From: Gracilaria domingensis
Lineage: Eukaryota > Rhodophyta > Florideophyceae > Gracilariales > Gracilariaceae
NCBI GenBank assembly: GCA_022539475.1
Contig: VCMS01000012.1
Coordinates: 434,001 to 498,000, forward strand
DNA length: 64,000 bases
Reading direction: 5' to 3'
In this document: positions 8,063-18,527 of the stretch, in pieces
Layout: each line of letters begins with the position of its first letter
How positions within the stretch are numbered: position 1 is the first letter of the stretch
The notes under the pieces: model-generated
The model's database searches: none
The model's input: only the letters and a program-made list of their open reading frames with translations
What the model was told of the DNA's origin: nothing
Made by a program: the position numbers and the translations under genes

Positions 8063-10855
8063 ATGAACGGCCTCGTCACTCTACTCGTTCTCGTTCCAAC
8101 CTTCCTCCTCGCCATCTCGTTTGCCAATTCTCCTACCCCATGTACTGGAGTTTCCGCGACATCACACCATCCTTCTATATCTACTGTGCCAACTCAATCC
8201 CCGGCACCCGCACCTGACTTGCCTGCTTCGCCGATTCAATCCGTTCCTGGATCCTATGCAGTTGTTTACCCGCCGGACAACCCTTCTTCCCCTCCTCCTC
8301 ATACGCAGTCCGCGTCTTTTCCTCCCCCTTCTCAAAAAGCCCCACCATCTCCTTCTGTCTTGGACGAGCAAGTCTTCATTCCGCTAAAGGAGTGGAAGCA
8401 ACGCAAGTTGCAACACATTGAATCGCGCGTTCGAAATGGGCAAACACGCGTTTCCGCTTCGCCGCATCCCTCACCCCGTGTTGTTGCAAAATGTCAGCTT
8501 TCAAGAAGACACCTGCCAATTGCTCTCTTCGCCCGCATCTGCTACATGCACGAGGCAGTTCAGACCCCCAATAACATCTCCGAATCACATGCTCTTGCTA
8601 TGTCTACGACACCCCACCAACACACCCCGCCACCCGCTCCTGACGCACAAACTTTAAGCACCGCTCACACACAAGTTCCTAGATTCAGTGCTTCACCCCC
8701 GTCAACACATTCTCACTCATCCTCTCACAGCCAGTTTTCGTCAAGCAGTCCTTGCGCCACTGCGAACCATGCAAATATTCCCATTCGTGTTACGGCCAGT
8801 CTTGTGCCTTCTAATCTACCGGCACATGATCCTTTCGAATCTGATCCATCCATACGAGGTGGTCTTAACATTCCATTACGACTACCGAACGTAGTACCTA
8901 ATTTTGGCGCGATTGTTAGATCAATAATGGATGCGTCGTATCTGTTTTCTGCTACTCCGCTTCCGCCCTCTTTCAAGTCCAATTCTCATTCATCTCACAA
9001 TTTATTAGCTCCTAACAACACCAACTCCAGCTCAGCGCAGCAAACACAATTCGCACATCGCGCTCAATCTTCTTCAACTAATTCTAAGAGACGGCATAAC
9101 TCGAACACTAACTACAGTGACAGATCCAAAGCTGTCGAAACTTCTGCTATGGATGAGCCAGTTCCTGAGGACGTTCTCATCCAACCCAATCTTCAGGGTG
9201 CAAAGGAGAAACCGTTCAACTTTGCTTCTGCTGATGCCGGGGCTAGGGTCTTAGGGTACTCGGAAGGTGTTGTTGGTGCGAAGAACGTTCTTATTGGTAG
9301 TGTTGACAAATATCTTCTTGCGCCATGCGATAACAACGGTTTGATGGGTTCCCGATGGATCGACTTGGAACTTTCCGAAGACGTCATTCTTGAAAGTATT
9401 GAGACCGCAAATTTCGAATACTATTCGTCTTCCGCTCGAAAGGTTGCTGTTCTTGGAGCAAGTTCTTACCCGCCGAAAAGATGGAACATTCTGGGTGTCT
9501 TCAACTTTCGAAATGTTAAGTCCATTCAGCGCTTCCAGATATCGAAGAGGGTCGTTACTCGCTTTTTGCGGGTTATGTACTCGGGGAAGCAGGGAGATGA
9601 GTATTACTGTCCAGTTTCTACGATTCGCGCATTCGGCAAGAATCTTATAGCCGATTGGAAGGATGTCTTCGAAGAACGGACTCCCGAAGATAATCAGTTT
9701 CGGTCTCCAGGTGAGGGCGATAGCCGAGAGTTAGAAGATGAGATAGTAGTGGACCAAGAGGCTTATGATCGTCACTCACACAATGTCGGAGACTCTAGTC
9801 AAAGAACGACACCAAACCCTTCAGGAAGGGCCAATGGCCCAGCCAAGGATGAAAATCCGGACCAAGGAACTTTCCCTGGCGCGTCTGGGAACGAAGAAGA
9901 AGAAAGTAGTCCCTGGAATTCTGAAAGGGGAAGTCGTGATACCTCAAGAACAAGCGATAGAGGTGGTCATGATAATCAGGCGGCTGATGGTACTCAAACA
10001 GAACAAGAAGACTACTCGAGATCCTCTCGCGTTGATGAACGCACGAATGCAAAAGGGGGTCAGCTCCCGACGGAGGAAGAAGTTCATTCGGTGGATAGTG
10101 ATCTCATCTCCGAAGATGATCGTATCGTTATGGAAGCCGTGCGTACGGATGCGCTTGCTCCGGTGTCTGTAGAGGATAATATCTTCCGGAAAGTGACCCG
10201 AATGCTTCGACTTCTGGAGCTTAACCAAACGCTTACAAACCAATATATCGACTCACAGCTTTCGAGGTTTGCAAAAGCCCTCGCGAGTACTCATTCTAGG
10301 TCCGGAGCGGTTGATGAAAGGGTGGCCAATGTTGAGAAACAAATGATGCAGACTGTAGTCAGCTTGGAAGCTCGGGTTGATGATCTTCTTCAAGCAAGTT
10401 TTGTAAGAGATGTTGTCATCTGCTTGCTTTTGATTTGTCTAGCAGTGTTGATTGGCGCATATTGTGTGCTCTGGGGTGTCGTGAGTGGAGCAAGACTGCA
10501 GTATGTTGCGGAAAATCAGGTGATTGAGAGTCATTCCGGTGCTGCAGGAGTTGAAACCATTTTTCGCACAGACGAGGTGGGAAGCCCGATAACCACGAAA
10601 GATGATTTTCCGGTGGATGAGATTCCTTCAAGCAGTAAACGCAAGAAAAGGAAGATGAGAAAGGCCGTTGCCTCTGCGAAAAAAGAACGAAACGAAGCTC
10701 ATAAGTCTGAGGGAAAGACCACAGATGACCAACGTGGACGACATGCCAGGTCCGCCTCCTCGGTTGAGCTAGTATCACTCCCTTCAACCACGCAAAGTCC
10801 TACGCCCTCTGGAGGAGCCTTTGATGTTTTAGGTAGTACTGAAGGGAATTTGTGA
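8063..10855 (+). CDS. SUN-domain membrane protein (SLP1/mid-SUN type)
   Basis: 930 residues from the ATG at 8063; the frame is open slightly further upstream, but only with TTG. An N-terminal signal peptide (about residues 1-21, a run of L/V/I/F ending near AISFA) is followed by ~330 disordered P/S/T/H-rich residues. A SUN domain then spans about 391-526: GARVLGYSEG at the start, a SRWIDLELSEDVILE stretch, then FEYYSSSARK and YYCPVSTIRAFG. An acidic disordered region and a short coiled coil (about 690-780) come before one strong transmembrane helix (about 784-808) and a basic cytosolic tail. A central SUN domain between signal peptide and C-terminal membrane helix marks the Slp1/Opt/mid-SUN class of ER and nuclear-envelope proteins rather than C-terminal SUN (LINC) proteins. 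It is convergent with the next gene. Confidence 0.87.
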   Translation: MNGLVTLLVLVPTFLLAISFANSPTPCTGVSATSHHPSISTVPTQSPAPAPDLPASPIQSVPGSYAVVYPPDNPSSPPPHTQSASFPPPSQKAPPSPSVLDEQVFIPLKEWKQRKLQHIESRVRNGQTRVSASPHPSPRVVAKCQLSRRHLPIALFARICYMHEAVQTPNNISESHALAMSTTPHQHTPPPAPDAQTLSTAHTQVPRFSASPPSTHSHSSSHSQFSSSSPCATANHANIPIRVTASLVPSNLPAHDPFESDPSIRGGLNIPLRLPNVVPNFGAIVRSIMDASYLFSATPLPPSFKSNSHSSHNLLAPNNTNSSSAQQTQFAHRAQSSSTNSKRRHNSNTNYSDRSKAVETSAMDEPVPEDVLIQPNLQGAKEKPFNFASADAGARVLGYSEGVVGAKNVLIGSVDKYLLAPCDNNGLMGSRWIDLELSEDVILESIETANFEYYSSSARKVAVLGASSYPPKRWNILGVFNFRNVKSIQRFQISKRVVTRFLRVMYSGKQGDEYYCPVSTIRAFGKNLIADWKDVFEERTPEDNQFRSPGEGDSRELEDEIVVDQEAYDRHSHNVGDSSQRTTPNPSGRANGPAKDENPDQGTFPGASGNEEEESSPWNSERGSRDTSRTSDRGGHDNQAADGTQTEQEDYSRSSRVDERTNAKGGQLPTEEEVHSVDSDLISEDDRIVMEAVRTDALAPVSVEDNIFRKVTRMLRLLELNQTLTNQYIDSQLSRFAKALASTHSRSGAVDERVANVEKQMMQTVVSLEARVDDLLQASFVRDVVICLLLICLAVLIGAYCVLWGVVSGARLQYVAENQVIESHSGAAGVETIFRTDEVGSPITTKDDFPVDEIPSSSKRKKRKMRKAVASAKKERNEAHKSEGKTTDDQRGRHARSASSVELVSLPSTTQSPTPSGGAFDVLGSTEGNL

Positions 10856-11032
10856 TGTCTCTCATTTGTAAAGATAATACAGACAACATTAGAAGCCTAG
10901 AACCCATTCGCATGGTTCCGTAACTCTTTGGTTTTCATTCATGAATTTGAGTGCGCTTTGTGCGGGAGGCATACCGAAGAATTCCATACAGTTTCTTCCT
11001 TCAAGCGTACTTCCATGCTCCTGCCTAGAACC

Positions 11033-12502
11033 CTAGTACATTTCTAAAACCAGGTTGTGGCCATCTTGTACAATGAAGTGCGACCTGAGCTCGTTGATTC
11101 CTAATCGACGTGCTTCCCCCAATCGGCCCTTTCCATAAATGGATTGTGCACCCTCCTTATCATGGCCGAAGCCCAGGTACATCGATGCCCCTGTGTAAAT
11201 GAAAGATCCGAAGCTCTCTTCCAGTGCTAAATTACCAATAAAAACCGACATGAGTTGTCGTCGAAACAATACGCCGATCGGCTCCTTCCGCTTCTCGTCG
11301 CCATTTGTGTGTCTTGAAGGCTGAAAAACCACCACAGACGCTCCTTCGAGGATAATTCTATGTAGTGTTCCGCATACGTAGAAGCGCCGCACCGTTTTTC
11401 CCTTGTGCTGCCGGAAGTACTCTTTGGATTTTTCGCCAACTATTCGGGAGATTTCTGCTGCCGACAGAAGCCCCCTATATCGCTCGTTGCGAAGAAGCTT
11501 CTGAGCATATTTTGAAAATGTTACCTTCGCGCTCTTATGGCTAATCTTGCTCACGGTGCCCAGTTCAAATTCTTGTGTGTGAAGGGTCTCTCCCAGAAGA
11601 CCCAGATTATTGCCAAGTAGAGATAGCTCAGTGTATTCTGTTAAACTTTCAATTGCTTCAGGTGAGATTGAAACAGCATTCGGATTGGGGCTCAGATTGT
11701 GACTAACACTTTCATTGCATGCCAAATCTGGAGCTGGGGATTCCTGGTCATTTTCTGCCGTTACATCTTCCTCAAATCCTATTCCATGCTCTGCGTCCTG
11801 GAGCATTTTATCCATGTCGTTGAAGTCTTGCTCTGTCTTAACGTTGGCGATGCGACATTTGAGACATACACAGCATGATACTACAAATTTTAGCTTATGT
11901 GATTGCTTCTTTGAAGGTGTGCTCGTGAATTCTTCTCCGAGCAACAACCGGCTCCATCCTCCCCCTTGCAGACGGTTCCCTGTTCTATACAATCTGCCGT
12001 TCATTTGATTTCGAATAGTTTTCATTTCCAGGTCTCCGTGACCCTGCTGCACTTCGTAAACCCATGACTTTTCCTGAGAAAGCGTTGTGCCACCCGGAAG
12101 CCAGCTTTGCGATAAGGATTTTTCCGATGATGCACCAAGAGAAGATATGAAATACCACAAGATTTGAGAGCCACTCCCCGCAACAACTCCGGAAGCAAGA
12201 TTCCCTGTGGCTCTAGCGCTTTTGCGTTGCATTTCAGAAATACCACTGGTCACAGAAGTTATCGGACGTGTCTTAGGCTTGTTGCTTTTTGAAGCATCAG
12301 CGACAAGTCCGCTATCTTTAACTTCGGAATTGCTAGCTCTCTCGGATGAAGTTGTGCTATTACTTCCGTTGCTCGTGGGATCATTTCCACTTCGAATGAG
12401 AGAAGGTGAATTACCTGCTTCATTGGGTTCGAAACAATCGACTTCGTCACCCCCGTTTTTGAATGAATGTCTCCGTTTTAGTAATCTCTTAAACTTCCCC
12501 AT
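11033..12502 (-). CDS. Unrecognised protein, 489 residues
   Basis: A long open frame; the first ATG is at 12502 (an upstream TTG at 12511 is not a likely start). The first ~14 residues are strongly basic (K/R), followed by an S/N-rich disordered stretch to about residue 95. A C-rich patch with CCVCLKC lies near residue 220. The C-terminal half is the better ordered part, with alternating hydrophobic segments and a glycine-rich GFGHDKEG...YGKGRLGEARRLG region near the end. The last ~100 residues faintly recall a TLDc-like ending, but the family hallmarks are not clear and I do not claim it. Convergent with the SUN gene, 178 bp away. Length and composition argue for a real gene. Confidence 0.6.
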   Translation of the reverse strand: MGKFKRLLKRRHSFKNGGDEVDCFEPNEAGNSPSLIRSGNDPTSNGSNSTTSSERASNSEVKDSGLVADASKSNKPKTRPITSVTSGISEMQRKSARATGNLASGVVAGSGSQILWYFISSLGASSEKSLSQSWLPGGTTLSQEKSWVYEVQQGHGDLEMKTIRNQMNGRLYRTGNRLQGGGWSRLLLGEEFTSTPSKKQSHKLKFVVSCCVCLKCRIANVKTEQDFNDMDKMLQDAEHGIGFEEDVTAENDQESPAPDLACNESVSHNLSPNPNAVSISPEAIESLTEYTELSLLGNNLGLLGETLHTQEFELGTVSKISHKSAKVTFSKYAQKLLRNERYRGLLSAAEISRIVGEKSKEYFRQHKGKTVRRFYVCGTLHRIILEGASVVVFQPSRHTNGDEKRKEPIGVLFRRQLMSVFIGNLALEESFGSFIYTGASMYLGFGHDKEGAQSIYGKGRLGEARRLGINELRSHFIVQDGHNLVLEMY

Positions 12503-12871
12503 TCTATCCAAACTCCTATAAGCTGCACGGTCTTTTCGCTCGAGAGTTTCAATCTACTCTGTTTTGAATGCGAGGAAATACTTTGAAGAATCCGGCAATT
12601 GCCAGACTAATGCATCAGAGAGTATTTGGCATGGTTCACAATATGTTTGCTTATCCACTCCGAAACACCTCCTCCCAAACTTATGTCACAGGACACATTC
12701 AAAGTTGAAGAAAATACTTGTGTTTCCAAGCCAGAACCCGGCATGAAACTCTGAGATCGGGACACTCTTTCATGTATATACGGCGGTGCCGCGTGGCTTA
12801 ATCTATTGAATGAGTTGTTCAATACTGGACCGCCTCTACCTATCTTACCCTTCGAGTGCTTCAGATGGGGC

Positions 12872-13291
12872 ATGAAAACCTTTGCGAATAAAAATGATTG
12901 CCTGAAAAGTCCGATGCAACGCCAGTGGGACCATTCGTGCCAAGATACTCTTGGCCCTTCAGATTATGCACTGAATTGGGAAGCTTTAAGCGACATATTC
13001 TGCCCTGCACAAAGTTCTTTGAAGGTAGAAGGCGGGTCCGGAGTTCTCCGTGTTCAGCCAGGGATCGAGGACTACACTCACGTTGATGTGTTTCGAATTC
13101 ACGACAAATTGCAAGGGGTCCACACTTCAGGAAAAGCCCTGCAGCTCACTGTTGCAGTTGTTCAAGATAAGATCATATGGACGGCATACTACGTCCTCTT
13201 TGAATCTGTGGATAAAACCATCAGTTTTATGCAGATTCGCCAGGGCTTCAGGTCATCACAAAATAATCATACTGAAATGATGCGAGCTTAA
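12872..13291 (+). CDS. Possible small hypothetical protein
   Basis: 139 residues from the first ATG at 12872; the frame is open upstream to 12806 with TTG only. Composition is ordinary, with a hydrophobic beta-like stretch (VQDKIIWTAYYVLFESV) in the middle. No family is recognised. It is divergent from the 12502 gene. It may be real or a chance ORF. Confidence 0.3.
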   Translation: MKTFANKNDCLKSPMQRQWDHSCQDTLGPSDYALNWEALSDIFCPAQSSLKVEGGSGVLRVQPGIEDYTHVDVFRIHDKLQGVHTSGKALQLTVAVVQDKIIWTAYYVLFESVDKTISFMQIRQGFRSSQNNHTEMMRA

Positions 13292-13996
13292 TGACGATCA
13301 AAGCTTATCAGGCTGCTGAACGTGTGTGAATGAACGACACTTAGGAATATTGAATCGTACGGAGTAAAAGATTCTTGAATGTTGAAGTGGCAGCAAGCAA
13401 AAGGAGGAAGTCACAATCAAGCCTAAAGCCAAGCGACGCTCAGTTCACACCTCAAATGAAAGATCCCTAACTGTATTGCTCTTGTTACGTCAACGAAATG
13501 CAGAACGAAAATCGGTGCTCATCTCTCGGTTTTGGGAATGAGTAGGATACTTGCATGGAAAACTGTCAGGCTTGTACTCAAATTGCTTGATCCTTGAACA
13601 TCCTATAAGAAGGATCATGGTGCCTGGATGGATTTAAAGCCAAACTCTGAACTCAGAGAGCTGCTGCAGTTAAATTCCAAAAGAGCTCACATGCCGTGGA
13701 CATTCGATACATTTCATCATCTGTTTCCGACGATGACGCCGTCATCGTCATCAAAGGTTGTTTTTTCCTCGTTCCACAGACGAGGGTATCCCACTGACGT
13801 CATTATTGCATAAAGGCCTTGCAAACAAGAGACAGGTTCCTTACGAGGAGGAAAGCTAGTTTGGACAACTCAACCTGGGTTTGTTTTTGCCATCTGGGGA
13901 AGCTCGATGTGCTTCATGAAAGTTAGAACTGAGAAATCCTGATCAAATATAACGCAAAGTTTCTCAGAGAAAGTCCAAACCGAAGAATTAGGCACC
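13292..13996. other. Intergenic region with a 10-bp palindrome
   Basis: No gene is recognised. A perfect inverted repeat, GACGATGACG and CGTCATCGTC with a one-base centre, lies at 13729-13749. It sits about 250 bp beyond the 3' end of the ribonuclease gene. Confidence 0.5.
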
Positions 13997-15112
13997 TCAA
14001 AGCGGAACGGCAAGACGCATGGCAACTTGAACGGCTCGATCATAATTGAACGCGGGATTTGGAAGAAACTGATCGCCCCGAAAAGTGAAAGACACTCTAC
14101 ATGCAGAAAACCATGCATCCCATGCCTCGGCAACATGTTCAGCAACCGCGGAGGCCTGGTACACGTGATCCTTAAACGCATCATTACTGACAATGAGGGC
14201 ACAATTAGCCCTTGCAAAGTGGCAAATATATGCATCGTCGTAGTCATCATCGGGTGTTAGAACGAGACTGGGAGTTCCTTGCAATGATTTTACGAGGTCA
14301 TAATCACTATTTTGCACGGTGTTTCGCAGCCGAGCTTCAGGAAGAAAGAGAACTACAGGATGCTTCCGTTCCGTGAAGTATTGTAAAGCCACGACAGCGC
14401 CACGTATAGAAAAGCTTGAGCGACCATGACGCCATGCAATGTTGGATCCATCGAGTACGACCGGGAGGATACGGTTTGCAAGAAATTGAGAAAGCTGTTG
14501 CATGGGAATATATGGAAGGACTTGCTGTTGTTCTGAATGTTCTCCTGACGATTTCTGGTGGAGTTGTCTTGACTGGTGAGACGATGAGTTCATTGCGACA
14601 GCCGACTTTGGACCGGCATCCGCACGTACAGAATCATTGCTTTGTTGCAACGCTCTACCTAAGGCAGAAACACGAGCGGAAGCGGCAGGGTGGAAGTCGA
14701 TGAGCAAGCATTCTATGAGTTGAAGGGCTTGTCTTGCGGTCGTGTTAGAAGGCACAAGAACAATATCGACCGGACACACAGACTTAACAAGGTTAATCAA
14801 GCGTTCAATACCCACCTTTTGATGACGTAGTTTAGAATCCGCAAACGTAGAAAGCCATTTGTCAAGAACGAAACGCAACAATTGCAGGAGTGAAGAGTCT
14901 TCTGGCGGTGCAACGTCCAAGAGGAATTCTTCTCCCACTGAGAGTTTGAGTTGGCGAATGATGAAATTGTACAGATGTCTTCTAAGTAAAGAAATCGCGG
15001 CGTCCACAATGCGGTCAGGATTGACGAGTGTCACGACGTCCGGCTTGGAAGTTTGAGAAGATATGTTAACGGTATCCACGTCCATGGCGTCTGCCTCCAT
15101 AATGGCGACCAT
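13997..15112 (-). CDS. Zc3h12a-like NYN/PIN ribonuclease
   Basis: 371 residues from a true ATG (15110-15112); M5 and M10 are other possible starts. The C-terminal half (about 215-350) is a Zc3h12a-type RNase domain. It opens with VVLDGSNIAWRHG (D221, N224), continues with a YF.ERKHPVVLFLPEARLRN segment, an LTPDDDYDDAY stretch (D292, D293) and VSNDAFKDHV (D311). These acidic residues correspond to the metal-binding Asp set of Regnase-1 (MCPIP1), so it should cut RNA. No CCCH zinc finger follows, unlike animal Zc3h12 proteins. The N-terminal half (about 30-160) is helical with no family recognised. It is divergent from the 5-phosphatase gene. Role in mRNA or rRNA decay is inferred. Confidence 0.8.
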   Translation of the reverse strand: MVAIMEADAMDVDTVNISSQTSKPDVVTLVNPDRIVDAAISLLRRHLYNFIIRQLKLSVGEEFLLDVAPPEDSSLLQLLRFVLDKWLSTFADSKLRHQKVGIERLINLVKSVCPVDIVLVPSNTTARQALQLIECLLIDFHPAASARVSALGRALQQSNDSVRADAGPKSAVAMNSSSHQSRQLHQKSSGEHSEQQQVLPYIPMQQLSQFLANRILPVVLDGSNIAWRHGRSSFSIRGAVVALQYFTERKHPVVLFLPEARLRNTVQNSDYDLVKSLQGTPSLVLTPDDDYDDAYICHFARANCALIVSNDAFKDHVYQASAVAEHVAEAWDAWFSACRVSFTFRGDQFLPNPAFNYDRAVQVAMRLAVPL

Positions 15113-15715
15113 TCAAAAGCGTGGCCGGTAGCACGATGATGCGAGCTTCACTTCCGTTTCGCTGTCCGACCGGTTTGTTGGAGAAGGAAGCCACGCGGAT
15201 GACAGGAGGTGAGGGGACGTCGACGTGCCTGCGCGAGCGATGCGTGGCAATGTATCATAGACTTCTACAAAGGGTATCGTTACATGCAGTAATACCAAAG
15301 GGCTACAGTAGCCTTAACAAGATGCATGATCCAACCGGTCAACTAAATTGGCAATTTAAGACGTGTCCACACCAGAGGCAAAACACCGTGCTGTCCACAT
15401 GGCGGCCCTTGAGAAGGGATTGCAGCCCTTGGTCGTTTTGCACTCGCGCCCACAAGCGAAGCGGCGTGATAAAGACGCGCTCGGTCGCCGCCGCGCGGCT
15501 ACTTTCGTGAAGCGCGTAGCGCCCCTTAAACAGCCGACGCAGAAACCCGCCGACGACCTCACACCGGGCCCATCTTCAAAGCCGCACAACATCGTGCTTT
15601 ACCTTCCAAGCCGTCTGCCTTTTCTTTCCGACTCTCGTATCTTTGACCAACTTGCAGGTAACTCCTCTTACGCCTGAATCCATATCGACGAAACGGCCCT
15701 CGCCGACAAGACGCA
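15113..15715. other. Divergent promoter region with possible upstream exon
   Basis: A 603-bp gap between two divergent genes. A plus-strand frame runs from an ATG at 15399 to 15657, where CAG|GTAACT looks like a splice donor. A 53-nt intron (15658-15710) ending in AG would join it in frame to the 5-phosphatase start at 15716. See the finding. Otherwise nothing is recognised. Confidence 0.4.
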
Positions 15716-18190
15716 ATGAATCCTGATGCCCTCAATTCCGCGCTGTCGAAAAAACGGAAAGCCTTGTATGCTGATTGCATTTCTGAACGTCGCCATGAAT
15801 TTACAACGGACAAGGAGCTCAACATCTTCGCTGGAACTTGGAACGTCAATGGGCGCTCCCCAGAACAGGACCTCGACCTCACGCCGTGGTTGTTTCCGTT
15901 ACCCCGAGCAGATAGACGTCCTTTCGACGTTTATATGCTTGGTTTGCAAGAAGTACAATCTCTAACCGGAATGGATGCAGTTCGTTCAGACACCATACGT
16001 GGAGTAGAGTGGCGAACAAAAATCCATCAACTGCTTGACGATGATTACGATATAGTCGCAGAAAAACAACTCGTCGGTATAATGATCCTTGTCTTCGTGC
16101 GAAAGAATCACTTTGGTTACCTCGCGAATGTCAAGATCTCAACCGCTGCGACTGGATTTCTTAATGCTGTTGGCAATAAGGGTGGAATAGCAGTGCGTTT
16201 TCAGCTGTATGATCGAACCATATCTTGCGTTTCTTGCCACTTGACCGCCCACACCGGCAACGTTGAGCGTCGCAATCAAGATTTTCGAGATGTCGTCAGA
16301 AAAGCCGTCTTCGAACAACCAGATTTGCTTGATGATTCTCCCTCGGAGCCTATCAAGACCCTAACGGGCCCTGCTGTGCAGGAATCCAAGGCGGGTTGGA
16401 GCTGGAATTCTGCCGATTTAAGAAACGCGAGGTCTGCGCCAATCGCTTACAACGCAACTCCGGGTACTACCAGCGGTGCAGGTGTATGGTTCGAGAACAT
16501 GAAATATGTTCGCGATATTGCTGCGTCCGCACTCGCAGAGTTCGGCAACGGCTCAACAACCACACCGACGCAAGTCTCTAGGTCCACCGGCATCCTCGCT
16601 CATGACGTTGTTTTCTGGCTGGGGGACTTGAATTATAGAATCGATGCGCCTTTAGAACGAGTAATGGGATGGATCAGAGATCGGAACTGGATAGCCCTGC
16701 GTAATGCTGACGAGCTCCAGTATCAAATGAGGTTGAATGATATCTTCAAAGGTTTTCGGGAGGGGCCTTTACAGTTTCCTCCAACATATAAGTTCGACAG
16801 ATATAGCGACAAGTACGCCACAGACGAAAACGGAGACCTGAAAAGGACTCCAGCGTACACAGATCGCATCTTGTGGAAGCCCGGTACAGACGAAAAGGGA
16901 AGGGAAATCCAAGTGAGGTTGGGATGCTATGACTGTGCAAAGGTGTACTCCTCGGACCATAGACCAGTTCATGCTCATTTCGGAATGACGTTTGGGGTAG
17001 AGGACGCGTCGAGGAAGAAGAAAATTGAAGGAGAAGTTCAAAGGCGAGTAGAGTACATGATGGATGAACACATGCCCAAAGTGCTCATTGACCCATGCCC
17101 TGTTGCCATGGGCAAAGTGTTCTTCCGCGAAACAAAGTACGCCACGGTGTTACTTAGAAACAAGTCAGAACGTGGAGCTGCACATGTTAGAATCGAAGTT
17201 GCAAAAGATCAACCTGAATGGCTGCGCTTTGATGCAACTCAATGGCAGAATGTCGTTATTCATCCCGGCGAGTCAGCAGAATTGGAGCTACGAGCTCGGG
17301 TCGGTTGTGAAAACGGTCTGGCAGCTCGAGTGTGCAACGATGGATGCCGACTGAGCGCAGAGCTTACGATGCTAATTGAACCTGGTCGGGAACGTCGACA
17401 GATAGAAGTATGCGGAAGATACGTACCCACGACGTTGGGTCTTTCGCTTGAAATGTTGTCGATGATGTCAAAGTCTGTTCGCTCCCTGCGACATTTGCCA
17501 AATTTTGATGCTAACTTCCTAGCCGACCACCAATCCGTTGACAGTGACCTGGAGAACAGAAGCCATCCCGACGCTTTACCACTGGCAGTGCCGAAAGAAA
17601 TCTGGCTGTTGATAGACGCGTTGCTGAGGGTACACGAGGGAGACACCGAATATTATATGCATCGCTTTCCCGATTTGTTTCTGCGGAAACGCAACGATGT
17701 CCAGATTTGTGAAGTTTTGAAGTATGTTGATAACGGGGAATCTATTCCCGATGAGATGGATGGTCATGATGTCGCAGGATGTCTGCTCGAAGTTTTGAGG
17801 AACTTAGAAGACACGGTCATTCCTCAGTCGGTGTACCGCCGAGTAATTGAAGTAGGTCGGACAGAGGACCCGTTAGCAGTTTACGGAACAGTGAGCTTGT
17901 TACCTCCACTGAATGCAAATGTGTTCTGGTATGTAATTGGTCTCCTTTGTCAGCATCGTGCTGTAGAGAAGGAGAAAGACGAGAACATACAACTCGCAAA
18001 AGTTTTCGGCAACGTCCTCCTCCCCCGTCCAGCACACAATGTACCGAACGATTCAAAGGCAAGAACATCTTTTATTCTTGCTGCGATAAAGTTCAAACAA
18101 CGAACAAGTCCCTCAAGATATAAAGCTGTGATTGATCTCAAACGACCGCTGTCTCATCCCAGGAAGCTTAGTGTGAGACAGTCTGTATAA
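15716..18190 (+). CDS. OCRL/INPP5B-like inositol polyphosphate 5-phosphatase
   Basis: 824 residues from the ATG at 15716. The 5-phosphatase domain is complete (about 35-425): FAGTWNVNG, LGLQEVQ, a NAVGNKGGIAVRF stretch, CHLTAH, FWLGDLNYRID, PPTYKFD, a TPAYTDRILWK motif, and SSDHRPVHAHF. It removes the 5-phosphate of PI(4,5)P2 or PI(3,4,5)P3. Next comes an ASH-like beta domain (about 445-570, DPCPVAMGKVFFRE onwards). The last ~220 residues resemble the OCRL RhoGAP-like domain (PKEIWLLIDALL...VPRVI-type helices); whether it keeps a catalytic arginine is unclear. This order is that of animal OCRL/INPP5B, which act on endosomes and Golgi. The human proteins also have an N-terminal PH domain; here one could be encoded by an upstream exon, or be absent. 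Confidence 0.9.
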   Translation: MNPDALNSALSKKRKALYADCISERRHEFTTDKELNIFAGTWNVNGRSPEQDLDLTPWLFPLPRADRRPFDVYMLGLQEVQSLTGMDAVRSDTIRGVEWRTKIHQLLDDDYDIVAEKQLVGIMILVFVRKNHFGYLANVKISTAATGFLNAVGNKGGIAVRFQLYDRTISCVSCHLTAHTGNVERRNQDFRDVVRKAVFEQPDLLDDSPSEPIKTLTGPAVQESKAGWSWNSADLRNARSAPIAYNATPGTTSGAGVWFENMKYVRDIAASALAEFGNGSTTTPTQVSRSTGILAHDVVFWLGDLNYRIDAPLERVMGWIRDRNWIALRNADELQYQMRLNDIFKGFREGPLQFPPTYKFDRYSDKYATDENGDLKRTPAYTDRILWKPGTDEKGREIQVRLGCYDCAKVYSSDHRPVHAHFGMTFGVEDASRKKKIEGEVQRRVEYMMDEHMPKVLIDPCPVAMGKVFFRETKYATVLLRNKSERGAAHVRIEVAKDQPEWLRFDATQWQNVVIHPGESAELELRARVGCENGLAARVCNDGCRLSAELTMLIEPGRERRQIEVCGRYVPTTLGLSLEMLSMMSKSVRSLRHLPNFDANFLADHQSVDSDLENRSHPDALPLAVPKEIWLLIDALLRVHEGDTEYYMHRFPDLFLRKRNDVQICEVLKYVDNGESIPDEMDGHDVAGCLLEVLRNLEDTVIPQSVYRRVIEVGRTEDPLAVYGTVSLLPPLNANVFWYVIGLLCQHRAVEKEKDENIQLAKVFGNVLLPRPAHNVPNDSKARTSFILAAIKFKQRTSPSRYKAVIDLKRPLSHPRKLSVRQSV

Positions 18191-18527
18191 TAACAATCTG
18201 ATTAAAGAACAAACGCAAAGCACTTTCCGTGAAATGAACAAACCGGCTTCGAGATAAGTGCTCCAAAATTCTATTATGAGATATTCCGTTGATTCAAACG
18301 TAACGAACGAATCCAGTCTCAGAATCCGCCTATGGTTCGAGAGACCTTACACACTTTAGACTGAAAGGTTTAGACTCATCGACTCCACCAGATGGTTTCG
18401 ACCAATTTGTAACAACCCAAGCATGTACTGTACATTTTGCGGGACTCGAAAGAGCCTTGGGCTCTTCCCTCGTTGAAACGCGAATCAGTGTTTTCAGTCA
18501 GAAATATGTTTGCTTCTGGAGCGAATC
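18191..18527. other. Convergent 3' intergenic region
   Basis: 337 bp between the stops of two convergent genes. It is expected to hold both 3' UTRs and polyadenylation signals. No further structure is seen. Confidence 0.5.

Noticed and set aside
11033-12502. TLDc domain in the unrecognised 489-residue protein
   Set aside because: Only the last part faintly resembles it; the conserved G-x-G and aromatic hallmarks are not clear.
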